Part shown: piece after piece, positions 24,316-32,324 of the stretch
Numbering within the stretch: position 1 is the first letter of the stretch
Layout of the letters: each line of letters starts with the position of its first letter
From: Clostridiales bacterium
GTDB lineage: Bacteria; Bacillota; Clostridia; Lachnospirales; Lachnospiraceae
DNA: 64,000 bases
Assembly (NCBI GenBank): GCA_018372435.1
Contig: JAHAJA010000001.1
Span: forward strand, 186,001 to 250,000
Direction: 5' to 3'
The notes under the pieces: model-generated
Seen by the model: the letters and a program-made list of their open reading frames with translations, nothing else
The model's database searches: none
Told to the model about the DNA's origin: nothing
Program-made: the position numbers and the translations under genes

Positions 24316-26066
24316 GAAAACTATATCCATATATAAAACCATATTTAAAATTCTTTATTGTGGCTATTCTCCTTACGATGGGATACTCCGGCTTCTTATC
24401 AGCAGCACCAATGGTGGAAGGTTTAATTACTACAAGACTAAAAGATGATGTAGTAGATATCATGAACAAAGTTCCTGGGGCTTCCATCAGCTTTTCCTAT
24501 GTTATTAAAATCTTAAAACTGTTACTTGCTATTTATATTGGAAATATACTTTGCAACTATGGATCACAATTCTTTTTAACAAATGGCATTCAAAACACAA
24601 TGCGTGATTTAAGAAATGATGTACAAAAAAAGATTACAAAACTGCCAATCAGCTATTTTGATAAACGTACAGTCGGAGATATTCTCAGTATAATCTCGAA
24701 TGATATCGACACCATGTCAAATGCGCTGCAGCAAAGTTTATCAAGGATTTTGAGTGCTTTCTTATCCATTATTTTAGCAATAGTACTAATGTTTTATATT
24801 AATCCGATTATGGGTGCTGTTGCAGTTTTACTGATACCGGGGAGCGCTTTGATTATGAAATTTATTATGAAACGTTCTTCCGCTATGTTTGAAAGGCAAC
24901 AAGTTGCACTTGGTAACTTAAATGGCTACATTCAAGAGAGATACACCGGGTTAACCGAAATTAAACTATACGGAAAGCAAGAGGATTCCATAGAACAGTT
25001 TAAAGAGATTAATAATGATCTTTGTGAGAACGGATTTAAGGCACAGTTTATATCAGGGTTGATGTCACCGTTAATTTCCTTAATTACTTATATAGCGATT
25101 GTAGTTGTTTGCATACTAGGTGCTACATTTGCAATTACAGGTGCCATAACGGTTGGACAGCTTCAGGCATTTATCCGTTATATGTGGCAGTTAAATGAGC
25201 CACTAGAGCAGGTGACACAATTGTCCGCCTCTATCCAATCTGCCATGGCAGCAGCTGGAAGGGTATTTGAATTTCTATCAGAGACAGAAGAAGTGCCGGA
25301 AGCTCACAATCCGGTAAAAATAGACAACGTAGAAGGAAATGTTACCTTTGAAGATGTATCTTTTGGTTATAATAAAGATAAAATGCTCATCGAACATCTA
25401 AATATTAACGTGAAAAGTGGGCAAATGGTAGCAATTGTCGGACCGACGGGTGCTGGAAAAACCACGCTTATCAATCTTTTAATGCGTTTTTACGACGTAA
25501 ATAAAGGTGCAATCAAAGTTGATGGTGTCAATATTAAAGATATGAAACGGGATGATCTTCGTTCTATCTTTGGTATGGTGTTACAGGATACCTGGTTATA
25601 TAACGGAACGATTGCCGGGAATATAAAATATGGGAAAGAAGATGCAACAAGGCAAGAGATTGAGAATGCAGCAAAAACAGCAAATGTAGATCATTTTATC
25701 AAAACACAACCGGATGGCTACAATATGATATTAAATGAAGAATCCTCAAACGTATCAGTCGGTGAAAAGCAGCTTTTAACAATAGCGAGAGCTTTCTTGG
25801 CAGATCCTGCTATTTTAATCCTTGATGAGGCGACAAGTTCAGTTGATACCAGACTTGAATTAATGCTTCAGACAGCGATGAAAAATATAATGAAGGGCAG
25901 AACAAGTTTTGTTATTGCGCACCGCCTTTCAACCATTAGAAATGCGGATTTAATCCTTGTTATGAAGGATGGAACGATTATCGAACAGGGAACTCATGAT
26001 GAATTAATGGAAAGCAAGGGATTTTATGAGAAATTGTACATGAGTCAGTTCCAAAATCAGGCTTAA
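24312..26066 (+). CDS. Heterodimeric ABC exporter, partner subunit
   Basis: A 584-residue half-exporter. Six helices lie in about 15-315. The ATPase has Walker A VGPTGAGKTTLI and a complete Walker B AILILDEATSSVD with the catalytic Glu, while its signature reads NVSVGEKQLLT rather than LSGGQ. With the preceding subunit, one composite ATP site is normal (this Walker A/B and the partner's signature) and the other is degenerate, the arrangement known from TM287/288- and LmrCD-type exporters. Start overlaps the upstream stop (ATGA), so production of both subunits is coupled. Confidence 0.9.
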   Translation: MRKLYPYIKPYLKFFIVAILLTMGYSGFLSAAPMVEGLITTRLKDDVVDIMNKVPGASISFSYVIKILKLLLAIYIGNILCNYGSQFFLTNGIQNTMRDLRNDVQKKITKLPISYFDKRTVGDILSIISNDIDTMSNALQQSLSRILSAFLSIILAIVLMFYINPIMGAVAVLLIPGSALIMKFIMKRSSAMFERQQVALGNLNGYIQERYTGLTEIKLYGKQEDSIEQFKEINNDLCENGFKAQFISGLMSPLISLITYIAIVVVCILGATFAITGAITVGQLQAFIRYMWQLNEPLEQVTQLSASIQSAMAAAGRVFEFLSETEEVPEAHNPVKIDNVEGNVTFEDVSFGYNKDKMLIEHLNINVKSGQMVAIVGPTGAGKTTLINLLMRFYDVNKGAIKVDGVNIKDMKRDDLRSIFGMVLQDTWLYNGTIAGNIKYGKEDATRQEIENAAKTANVDHFIKTQPDGYNMILNEESSNVSVGEKQLLTIARAFLADPAILILDEATSSVDTRLELMLQTAMKNIMKGRTSFVIAHRLSTIRNADLILVMKDGTIIEQGTHDELMESKGFYEKLYMSQFQNQA

Positions 26067-26140
26067 ATATTTTACAGCAGCAACTGATTAATTGCCTAAT
26101 GATAATTCTACAAAAACAATTTGAAAGGATTTGATTGGGA

Positions 26141-27121
26141 ATGAAGAATGATATGATCATAGTAAAAAGTGAATTTGCGGCGCTAAAAAAAGTTGTATTA
26201 ACGCAATCGGAGTTTATCTTTCCAGAGCGGGAAGAAAGTAATAATGATGAAACATTTCTAGCAGAGGAAAGCCTAAATCTATATGCCGGTGTTGATATCG
26301 CTGGAAAGGATTATAAGGACGTTTTTCCAGAGCGCCAGAAGCAATGGGAAAGAGAACGTGAAGAATTAAAGAAAGTTCTTGAAAAATATGGAGTGGAGGT
26401 TCTTCGTCCTCGATTATTGACTGAATATGAAAGAGAAGTTGGTAAGGAATATGGGTGCTGTAATTTCTTTGTGCGAGATCCTTTTTTTACGATTGGATCT
26501 TCCATCATCGAAGGTTCATTACGCTTCTTTCATCGTAGAGATGAGATCATGCCAATTAGAGATATTCTTGTGGCAGAGGCTTATAATAGTGACGCTTTTT
26601 ATGTGTCTGTTCCAAGACCAGATATTTCAGAAGGCTTTGACGCTGAAAAAGGTCCTTTTCTTGAGGGTGGAGATGTTTTAGTTTTAAACAAGACTGTCTT
26701 TGTAGGAAATTCCGGGCAAGCCTCAAATCATAATGGCTATCTCTGGCTTAAGTCATATTTATCCCACTGGGACTATAAAGTGGTTGAGGTTCCACTAAAA
26801 AAGGAGGTACTTCATTTGGACTGTGCTTTAAGTCTAGTGAGAGAAGGCTTGATGATTGTTTGTGAAGAAGCGCTTATAAATGGAGTTCCTGAACCGTTGA
26901 GGGACTGGGATAGAATTTCTGTCCCTTATAAGGATATTGCCTATCTGGCAGTGAATGGACTTCCGATAAATGAGTCTACTTATATTTTAGATCCCCAATT
27001 TGAATATATTGCAGAACAATTACGAGCGAGAGGAATCGTTGTTGAATATGTTGATTTTAAAATTTCGCGAAGTTTAGGCGGTTCATTTAGATGCAGTACG
27101 CAACCACTTGTAAGAATATAA
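26141..27121 (+). CDS. Amidinotransferase / arginine deiminase-fold enzyme
   Basis: A 326-residue member of the guanidino-group modifying superfamily. Catalytic landmarks are in order: CNFFVRDPFF (Asp), FLEGGDVLVL (Asp/Glu), the His of LHLDCALSLV, and the nucleophilic Cys near the C-terminus in GGSFRCSTQPLVRI. The length fits glycine or inosamine-phosphate amidinotransferases better than arginine deiminase (about 400) or DDAH (about 260). The real substrate is unknown. It lies 74 bases after the exporter with no obvious terminator, so it may belong to the same MerR-controlled transcript. AAAGGATT precedes the ATG; an in-frame TTG at 26135 is less likely. Confidence 0.8.
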   Translation: MKNDMIIVKSEFAALKKVVLTQSEFIFPEREESNNDETFLAEESLNLYAGVDIAGKDYKDVFPERQKQWEREREELKKVLEKYGVEVLRPRLLTEYEREVGKEYGCCNFFVRDPFFTIGSSIIEGSLRFFHRRDEIMPIRDILVAEAYNSDAFYVSVPRPDISEGFDAEKGPFLEGGDVLVLNKTVFVGNSGQASNHNGYLWLKSYLSHWDYKVVEVPLKKEVLHLDCALSLVREGLMIVCEEALINGVPEPLRDWDRISVPYKDIAYLAVNGLPINESTYILDPQFEYIAEQLRARGIVVEYVDFKISRSLGGSFRCSTQPLVRI

Positions 27122-27168
27122 TCGGACTAAAAACCTATGCTATCAAATAACAAATTAGATAAAATAAA

Positions 27169-27217
27169 CATTCGCTCCTGTAGGCGGATTGAAATAGAAC
27201 TACAGGAATTTTATATA
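27169..27217 (+). repeat. Paired leader hairpin, copy 1
   Basis: CATTCGCTCCTGTAGGCGG opens a segment whose CCTGTAG (27177-27183) pairs with CTACAGG (27200-27206). The whole block is about 70 percent alike to 27546-27597 and sits just ahead of the ribosome site of the DUF6506 gene. Confidence 0.6.
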
Positions 27218-27231
27218 GGAGAGGTAGTTAT

Positions 27232-27537
27232 ATGAAGAAAAAATTTGCATTTTTGCTTATGGGAAGTCATTATGATCCGGAGGAACATATGGCTTGTTTT
27301 GAAACGGAAAAACAGATTAGCTATATTTTTGCAGTTAGAAATTTTGAAGAAGCGTGTGATAAGCTTTCTTTTTTAGTAAGTGAAGGTGTTGGTGCAATCG
27401 AATTATGTGGAGCCTTTGGCGAAGAAAATGCTCAGAAGATGATAGAATTGACACACAACAAAATAGCCGTTGGATATGTTACACACAAGTCTGAACAGGA
27501 TAATTTATTTGCCAATTTCTTTTCAAATTTCGGTTGA
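27232..27537 (+). CDS. DUF6506 family protein
   Basis: A 101-residue cytoplasmic protein of unknown function. It has the family features KKFAFLLMGSHYDPEEH at the start and the central GVGAIELCGAFGEENAQKM, with a central glycine-rich loop and a C-terminal IAVGYVTH. A small ferredoxin-like alpha/beta fold is plausible. GGAGAGG precedes the ATG. It stands between the amidinotransferase and nitroreductase genes and shares a leader hairpin type with the latter, suggesting common control. Confidence 0.75.
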   Translation: MKKKFAFLLMGSHYDPEEHMACFETEKQISYIFAVRNFEEACDKLSFLVSEGVGAIELCGAFGEENAQKMIELTHNKIAVGYVTHKSEQDNLFANFFSNFG

Positions 27538-27545
27538 GATTATGG

Positions 27546-27597
27546 CATTCGCCTCGCGCCTGTAGGAGAATTATAACAAAGCTACAGAAATTATATA
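27546..27597 (+). repeat. Paired leader hairpin, copy 2
   Basis: CATTCGCCTCGCGCCTGTAG begins the second copy; CCTGTAG (27559-27565) pairs with CTACAG (27582-27587), and TTATATA closes the block as in copy 1. It lies 30 bases before the nitroreductase start. Confidence 0.6.
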
Positions 27598-27626
27598 CAA
27601 TAGAACAATAGATAGGTGGTATAATC

Positions 27627-28178
27627 ATGGAATTTGAAAACGTAGTTCAAAAAAGAAGAAGCATACGTAAATTTTATCCTGATTGTGTAGAGAAAGAAAA
27701 AATAGAAAAATTACTTGAATGTGCAAGGCTTTGTCAGTCATCAAAAAATAGACAGCCGTGGAAATTCATGATTTTAGAGGACCATGTCAAAAATGAGATT
27801 GCAGATATTATGCTCGAATTAGTACAACAAAGCAATGTTGAACTTCCAGGATATATGAACAGCTCGAAATCTTCGGCTAAGATCATTAAAAATGCTCCTC
27901 TATTGATATTGGTATTTAAGGACAAGGACGATGATTGGCAAGTTGGCGATATGCTATCAATAGGAGCTGCTATCGAACATATTTGTCTAGAAGCTGTGAA
28001 TTTAGGGCTTGGTGCGTTATGGATTAGAGACACTTCATATACTGAAAATGAGATATGCAAGGCGGTTGGGTATAATGACCTTCAACTGGTTTCCGGTATT
28101 GCCATCGGTTATCCTGCTGAATCACCCTCTCAAAGACCGAGAAAAGCAATGGAGGAAATAATAATACCTTTTTGCTAA
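27627..28178 (+). CDS. Nitroreductase family flavoprotein
   Basis: A 183-residue NAD(P)H-dependent FMN enzyme. It shows the FMN-binding start VVQKRRSIRKFYPD, AARLCQSSKNRQPWKF (here CARLCQSS), the central IGAAIEHICLEAVNLGLGALWIRD and the C-terminal VSGIAIGYPAESPSQRPRK. Dimer-forming nitroreductases reduce nitroaromatics, quinones or flavins; the physiological substrate is open. AGGTGG precedes the ATG. It is the last intact gene of the block bounded by the two GNAT-locus copies. Confidence 0.88.
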   Translation: MEFENVVQKRRSIRKFYPDCVEKEKIEKLLECARLCQSSKNRQPWKFMILEDHVKNEIADIMLELVQQSNVELPGYMNSSKSSAKIIKNAPLLILVFKDKDDDWQVGDMLSIGAAIEHICLEAVNLGLGALWIRDTSYTENEICKAVGYNDLQLVSGIAIGYPAESPSQRPRKAMEEIIIPFC

Positions 28179-28183
28179 TTTTA

Positions 28184-28305
28184 TTACAGACCTTATCTAA
28201 GGTTGCTAACAGAGGGGAGATATTCGCCGAGGTAGTAGCATCCTGCTCCACAGCCTTGCGGCATAGCTTTACGTCCTCAATTTTATTTTCAAGGCGGGTT
28301 TTATG
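28184..28305 (-). pseudogene. Coding-like fragment of unknown origin
   Basis: On the minus strand one frame reads without stop through this segment and gives a helical, charged peptide including HKTRLENKIEDVKLCRKAVE and DATTSANISPLLATL. It has no start, and its upstream end fuses into the GNAT-locus repeat. Base composition is less AT-rich than its neighbours. I do not recognise the protein; it may be a leftover of a mobile element, or just noncoding. Confidence 0.3.
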
Positions 28306-28492
28306 GAGTTCGACTTCCCGCAGCTATCGCCACAACAACGGTTTTTTTATTTCCGTTGGGTGGCGTAAGTTCCCTTTTATAAATTCCTCTTCAAGTAAAT
28401 CATATCGATTAGCTTTTGTCCATATCCTTTCCGTTTCTCTATCATCTTTGCAAATCCATTATACCATTTTCAATTTCAAGTAGGGGAACATC
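28306..28492 (-). pseudogene. GNAT remnant, direct repeat copy 2 with two internal deletions
   Basis: This repeats the GNAT locus at 20399-20990 in the same orientation, but two blocks are missing. After GATTAGCT it continues as TTTGTCCATATCCTTTCCG, which is 20680-20702 of the intact copy; the lost part (178 bases) is bounded in the intact copy by GATTAGCTGTTGTCCAT (20498) and GATTAGCTTTTGTCCAT (20676). It then jumps to TTTCTCTAT...GCAAATCCATTATACC, matching about 20932-20990; this loss (about 230 bases) is bounded by TCCTTTCCGTT and TCCTTTCTGTT. The start codon and motif A are gone, so this is a dead copy. Confidence 0.85.
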
Positions 28493-28529
28493 AAAGCTAT
28501 GATGTGTAAAATTACATCTATATAATCTT

Positions 28530-29564
28530 TTAGTTTGCACCTAATGCAAGCCTCATTGCCAATCGAACGCACATACCTGGATCCGCATATTGAGCTACGT
28601 CACCAACTAAAAATAAATCTTTTTCTGGATAGTAAAAAGCAAAGGTTCCTGACATACCCACATGACCGATTATTAAACCCTTGTCTTTGAAACCTGTTAC
28701 AATTCCGTTTAGTTTAATTTGCATATGCCCACAACCGTAGTGTATTCCACCCATTGTAATTTGTAGTGGCTTATACATTTGGTTTTTCTCAAGAATTGTT
28801 TTATCAAATAACTTTCCGCCAAAAAATCCTTTAAGAAATATCATCATTTCACGTGCGGTGGAAACCCCACCACCACAAGCTGGAATACTCAAAATAAGGT
28901 TATTACGAAATATCTTTTTTTCTTTATAAAAGCTATGTGGGATAAACTCTTTTTCACTTGTTGGTAGATAGGTATTATTCAAACCCAATGGTTCAAAAAT
29001 AAATTTTTGATAAGAAGCTTTCAATGTCTCATTCGTCACCTTTTCAATAATTTTACCAAGCATTTCAAAATTAAGGTCGCTATAATAGGCTCTATTTTTC
29101 GTATTAGGCTTAAAGTGCGGCTTTAGTTGTTTTGCGATTGCAATATAATCATCAAAAGATACTGAGATGTCCTCATGGACACTTCGCTTATTTAGGTTGT
29201 TTTTACCTTCTCCAAACACGTCGGGCAAACCACTTGTCTGAAATAGTAAATTAGAAATGGTTAATTCCAAGGAATAGTCTTTTCCTTTATAGATATGTAG
29301 TCCTTTTAATATATCGCTATCAAAATATTTCGTTAACTTATCTTCAAGCGAAAGTTTTGCTTGATCTTGCAAAGCAAGAATACAAGTGGTAGTAAATAGC
29401 TTTGAAACACTCGCCATTATGATTGGAGTATCTAAGTCTTTCCCACCATAGCCTTTATTCCATGAAAAATTCCCATTGCTACTTTCAATATAGGCAATAC
29501 ACTCATGAGCTTTTGCGGAAGTCATTGATTTATCAAATATCTTTTCAAAGTTTTTAATTGTCAT
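28530..29564 (-). CDS. Serine hydrolase, class C beta-lactamase fold
   Basis: A 344-residue protein of the beta-lactamase/D-Ala-D-Ala peptidase superfamily. The nucleophile motif SxxK is in IIMASVSKLFTTTC, the second motif YxD/N in NRAYYSDLNFEMLG, and GHVGMSGTFAFYYPE resembles the HxG-type third motif. There is no signal peptide, so it is probably a cytoplasmic esterase or peptidase rather than a resistance lactamase. It lies downstream of the CPBP and TetR genes on the same strand (43 bases after CPBP) and is probably co-transcribed with them. Confidence 0.82.
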   Translation of the reverse strand: MTIKNFEKIFDKSMTSAKAHECIAYIESSNGNFSWNKGYGGKDLDTPIIMASVSKLFTTTCILALQDQAKLSLEDKLTKYFDSDILKGLHIYKGKDYSLELTISNLLFQTSGLPDVFGEGKNNLNKRSVHEDISVSFDDYIAIAKQLKPHFKPNTKNRAYYSDLNFEMLGKIIEKVTNETLKASYQKFIFEPLGLNNTYLPTSEKEFIPHSFYKEKKIFRNNLILSIPACGGGVSTAREMMIFLKGFFGGKLFDKTILEKNQMYKPLQITMGGIHYGCGHMQIKLNGIVTGFKDKGLIIGHVGMSGTFAFYYPEKDLFLVGDVAQYADPGMCVRLAMRLALGAN

Positions 29565-29607
29565 ATTATCTTACCTTTCTTGATACTACTTCCATTTAAT
29601 TAAACAA

Positions 29608-30444
29608 TCAATAATTCTTTAGAAAAAGCTCTGATTTTCTCATTTTTCTTAATATATAACCTACCAATAAGAAAAGGAGAGCAGGAATAATTCCTACTAT
29701 TGGCGATATTAATATTTCCTTGCCATTTGCAATATAGATAAAATCATTTAATATAAGTGGATTTATGATTGCATCCTCCATAGAGTGTAAAAGTACACAG
29801 GGCCATATAGACCTCGTTGCTAAATACAATTCTGTAAACATAATTGACCAACATATCATAACCGTAAAGGAAATTAGGACGAATCCAAATCTACTTACAT
29901 TGATAATTTGCTGAATGTCCTCAATTGGCAAAAAGACCATGTAATATGGAATATGCCAAGATGCCCAGATACCGCCTACAAATAGATATAGTTGCCAGTC
30001 TTTGATTTTAAAATGCATTAATTTTTCTGTTAAGTATCCTCTCCAAACAGATTCTTCAAAGAAATTTTTAAAGAGATTAAAGAGAAACATTCCGGCAAAA
30101 ACCTTTATAAATTCAGTTCCTTTAAAATTAGATATATCAATCCAGCCGAAAGCGTAACCAACAAAGCAAATGATTAACGTAACGATTGGAAATATGCAGA
30201 TAGATGATATATAGTACCGAACATTTCCTTTTACATTTAATTTAAGTCCTGTTTCTTTCCAACCATCTTTGGCAAAAATTCTTAATAATATTGTTGCAAT
30301 TAAGGGCATAACTAACCAAACTGTCATTCCAAGTGTTTCTCGCTGTGTTGGCCCCCCAATTATGTTATCTACTAATACTCCTATCCATCCTGATAACACT
30401 ACTACTACTACAAAAATTGACGTATTTCTAATATGTCTATTCAT
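29608..30444 (-). CDS. CPBP family intramembrane metalloprotease
   Basis: A 278-residue integral membrane protein with about eight hydrophobic segments. The catalytic motifs of the CPBP/Abi (Rce1-like) family are present: FFEESVWRGYLTEKL (EExxxR) and GGIWASWHIPYYMVF with the His, followed by a further conserved Glu-rich TELYLATRS. Prokaryotic members are linked to bacteriocin self-immunity or peptide processing, but no bacteriocin gene was found here. It begins four bases after the TetR stop, indicating a TetR-CPBP-hydrolase operon. Confidence 0.85.
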   Translation of the reverse strand: MNRHIRNTSIFVVVVVLSGWIGVLVDNIIGGPTQRETLGMTVWLVMPLIATILLRIFAKDGWKETGLKLNVKGNVRYYISSICIFPIVTLIICFVGYAFGWIDISNFKGTEFIKVFAGMFLFNLFKNFFEESVWRGYLTEKLMHFKIKDWQLYLFVGGIWASWHIPYYMVFLPIEDIQQIINVSRFGFVLISFTVMICWSIMFTELYLATRSIWPCVLLHSMEDAIINPLILNDFIYIANGKEILISPIVGIIPALLFLLVGYILRKMRKSELFLKNY

Positions 30445-30448
30445 TGTA

Positions 30449-31024
30449 CTATCTTCCCAACCTCCTGTTTTTCATACCATTTACTATATCTTCACCAGTC
30501 TCACTTAACATTTCTATAATCTTTTCATCATTTAATAATAAAGCAAACGATTCATTTGTAGCCATTATGGATAGACCTGCTTGAAATACTCGCATTTTCA
30601 TTAAAAGTGTTTTTAGTTCTTCTTCTGAAAACTCTTTCAGATCTTCATCTTTTTTCATTTCTTGAATGATGTTATTGCCTAGTTGTCCGTCGTAGTTATC
30701 TAAGTAGCCATTGTTTTTTAGAATTAAGTCTTTAAAAATTACGCTATAGTCTTTAGCAAACTTAACGCTAGCTATTCCTATGTTTAGGAATACATCGCCG
30801 GTATTTTGCTCTTGTAGTATAGAATTACCAATCTCGTATATTTTTGATATCACCGCTTCTTTTAATTCTTCTACATCTTTAAAATTCACATAAATTGGTG
30901 CAATAGAACTACCCAAATTATCAGCGATTTTTCTTATCGTAATGCTGTCTATTCCCTCTTCTTTTGCAATCTCAAATGCAATCTCTATTATCTGTTCTTT
31001 TGTAAATTTGTTTTTAGGTGGCAA
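30449..31024 (-). CDS. TetR/AcrR family transcriptional regulator
   Basis: A 191-residue one-component repressor. The N-terminal helix-turn-helix is FTKEQIIEIAFEIAKEEGIDSITIRKIADNLGSSIAPIYVNFKD, typical of the family (with APIYVNF in place of the usual PLYRHF). The rest is helical and probably forms the ligand-binding dimerisation domain. It is the first gene of a leftward operon with the CPBP protease and the serine hydrolase, so it is probably autoregulated; AT-rich repeats at 31051-31088 are candidate operators. Confidence 0.88.
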   Translation of the reverse strand: MPPKNKFTKEQIIEIAFEIAKEEGIDSITIRKIADNLGSSIAPIYVNFKDVEELKEAVISKIYEIGNSILQEQNTGDVFLNIGIASVKFAKDYSVIFKDLILKNNGYLDNYDGQLGNNIIQEMKKDEDLKEFSEEELKTLLMKMRVFQAGLSIMATNESFALLLNDEKIIEMLSETGEDIVNGMKNRRLGR

Positions 31025-31050
31025 TTTAATTTAATCCTTTCATAAATTAT

Positions 31051-31090
31051 TTGATATATATCATAGTATATATATCATAATATATGTATT
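31051..31090. promoter_or_regulatory. Possible TetR operator/promoter, ATATATCATA repeats
   Basis: Between the TetR gene and the acetyltransferase there are two overlapping near-repeats, TATATATCATAGTATATA and TATATATCATAATATAT. They form an imperfect dyad over the likely leftward promoter. Very low complexity makes the assignment uncertain. Confidence 0.35.
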
Positions 31091-31200
31091 GTTTTTAAAT
31101 GTCAAGTAGTAATATTGCCTTTTCCTTGTATTGCCCCTCTTATAATAGTACAATAGTATTGTTGTTGATAATGTCATTCCGGAAGGAGAAGGGACTGCAT

Positions 31201-31983
31201 ATGTATACGAAAAACACTTTAATCAAAGATATTGAACAATCAGGAATTAGAAAAACTGGAACTTTGCTCATCCATTCTTCAATGAAAGCGATTGGAGAGG
31301 TAGAAGGTGGAGGTGATACGGTTCTAGATGCCTTTATCGAATATATGAAAGAGGGGCTATTGTTATTTCCAACTCATTCATGGTCTGATAAAAATCTACA
31401 AAACGGTATTTATGACCCCAAGACAGAACCAGCTTGCGTTGGAATACTGCCCAACCTTTTTATGAAAAGAGCTGATGCTATTCGCTCGATGCATCCTACC
31501 CATTCAGTAACAGCCATAGGGAGCATGGCGCAAGCCTATGTTCAGCGTGACAGCGATGTTCTGCGAAACGGTGATGTTCTTACACCTTGTCCACGAGACG
31601 GTTGCTTTGGAGGACTATACGATGAGGAAGCACAATTGCTATTCTTGGGTGCCACACTTAAGACCAACACATATATTCACAGTATTGAAGAATGGATGAA
31701 TATTCCTGACCGTATTAACCCTCAATCAAGGAAAATCAAACTATTGTCCGAAGATGGGGAGGCTAGTGAAATAGATTTACATGGTCATTATTTCAGCCGT
31801 GGGAATGTGTCAAAGAACTATGACAAGCTGCTTATTCCGATGTTACATATGGGGATTGCTAAGGAAGTAAAAATCGGAGATGCTGTTTCCTATGTGGTCG
31901 AAGTGAAGCCAATGACAGACTGGGTCATAGGGCTGTTGAAGGAAAACCCATCATTATTTGATGATGATCAGCCAATCGAATAG
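31201..31983 (+). CDS. AAC(3) family N-acetyltransferase
   Basis: A 260-residue acetyltransferase of the aminoglycoside 3-N-acetyltransferase fold (not GNAT). Visible features are LLIHSSMKAIGEVEGGGDTVLDAF, FPTHSWSD, the PTHSVTAIGSMA segment with its His, CFGGLYDEEAQLLFLGA and a C-terminal half typical of YokD/AAC(3). Many chromosomal members act on other amines or carry no resistance, so resistance cannot be claimed. The 34 codons upstream from the ATG at 31099 lack a ribosome site; GGAAGGAG near 31181-31188 fits the ATG at 31201. Confidence 0.85.
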   Translation: MYTKNTLIKDIEQSGIRKTGTLLIHSSMKAIGEVEGGGDTVLDAFIEYMKEGLLLFPTHSWSDKNLQNGIYDPKTEPACVGILPNLFMKRADAIRSMHPTHSVTAIGSMAQAYVQRDSDVLRNGDVLTPCPRDGCFGGLYDEEAQLLFLGATLKTNTYIHSIEEWMNIPDRINPQSRKIKLLSEDGEASEIDLHGHYFSRGNVSKNYDKLLIPMLHMGIAKEVKIGDAVSYVVEVKPMTDWVIGLLKENPSLFDDDQPIE

Positions 31984-32324
31984 CAGTAAAAATAAGCGCA
32001 GGCAGGTACTGGACAGAGGACGGTTCCTGCCTGCAATATTTATAAGAACGGCCAACAATAAGACCCTCAGATGTTGAAGATGCTAAGAAGATTATACATT
32101 GATTTCGATACGTGTGTAAGGTGTAAACTTAATTCTGATGGAAGGAATTGCTAGAAATAAAATACAATATAATGTTAAAAACTATTGACGTGCTACAATA
32201 TATTGTATATATTAAATAAAATAATGGATATGACAACATAATTGGTAAGAAGCACATTTGTATTGAATAATGTTATTAAATGAAGTACCTAAGGAGGATG
32301 TTTGTGTATAAGGAGTTTTTTAAT
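31984..32324. other. Intergenic region acetyltransferase / deoxynucleoside kinase
   Basis: No intact gene. A GC-rich hairpin, GCAGGCAGG (31998-32006) with CCTGCCTGC (32026-32034), lies just after the acetyltransferase stop and may end its transcript although it lacks a T-run. The middle (32040-32160) shows nothing clear. A promoter with a palindromic spacer follows at 32185-32213. Confidence 0.55.
32185..32213 (+). promoter_or_regulatory. Promoter of the deoxynucleoside kinase with palindrome in spacer
   Basis: TTGACG (32185-32190), a 17-base spacer, and TATATT (32208-32213). The spacer contains the perfect 14-base palindrome TACAATATATTGTA (32194-32207), positioned where a repressor would block polymerase. 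Confidence 0.6.

Noticed and set aside
31099..31200. N-terminal extension of the AAC(3)-type protein from the ATG at 31099
   Set aside because: No ribosome site there, atypical Ser/Leu-rich extension, and a strong site before 31201.
31201..31983. Aminoglycoside resistance gene
   Set aside because: The fold is AAC(3)-like, but many chromosomal members have other substrates; sequence alone does not show resistance.
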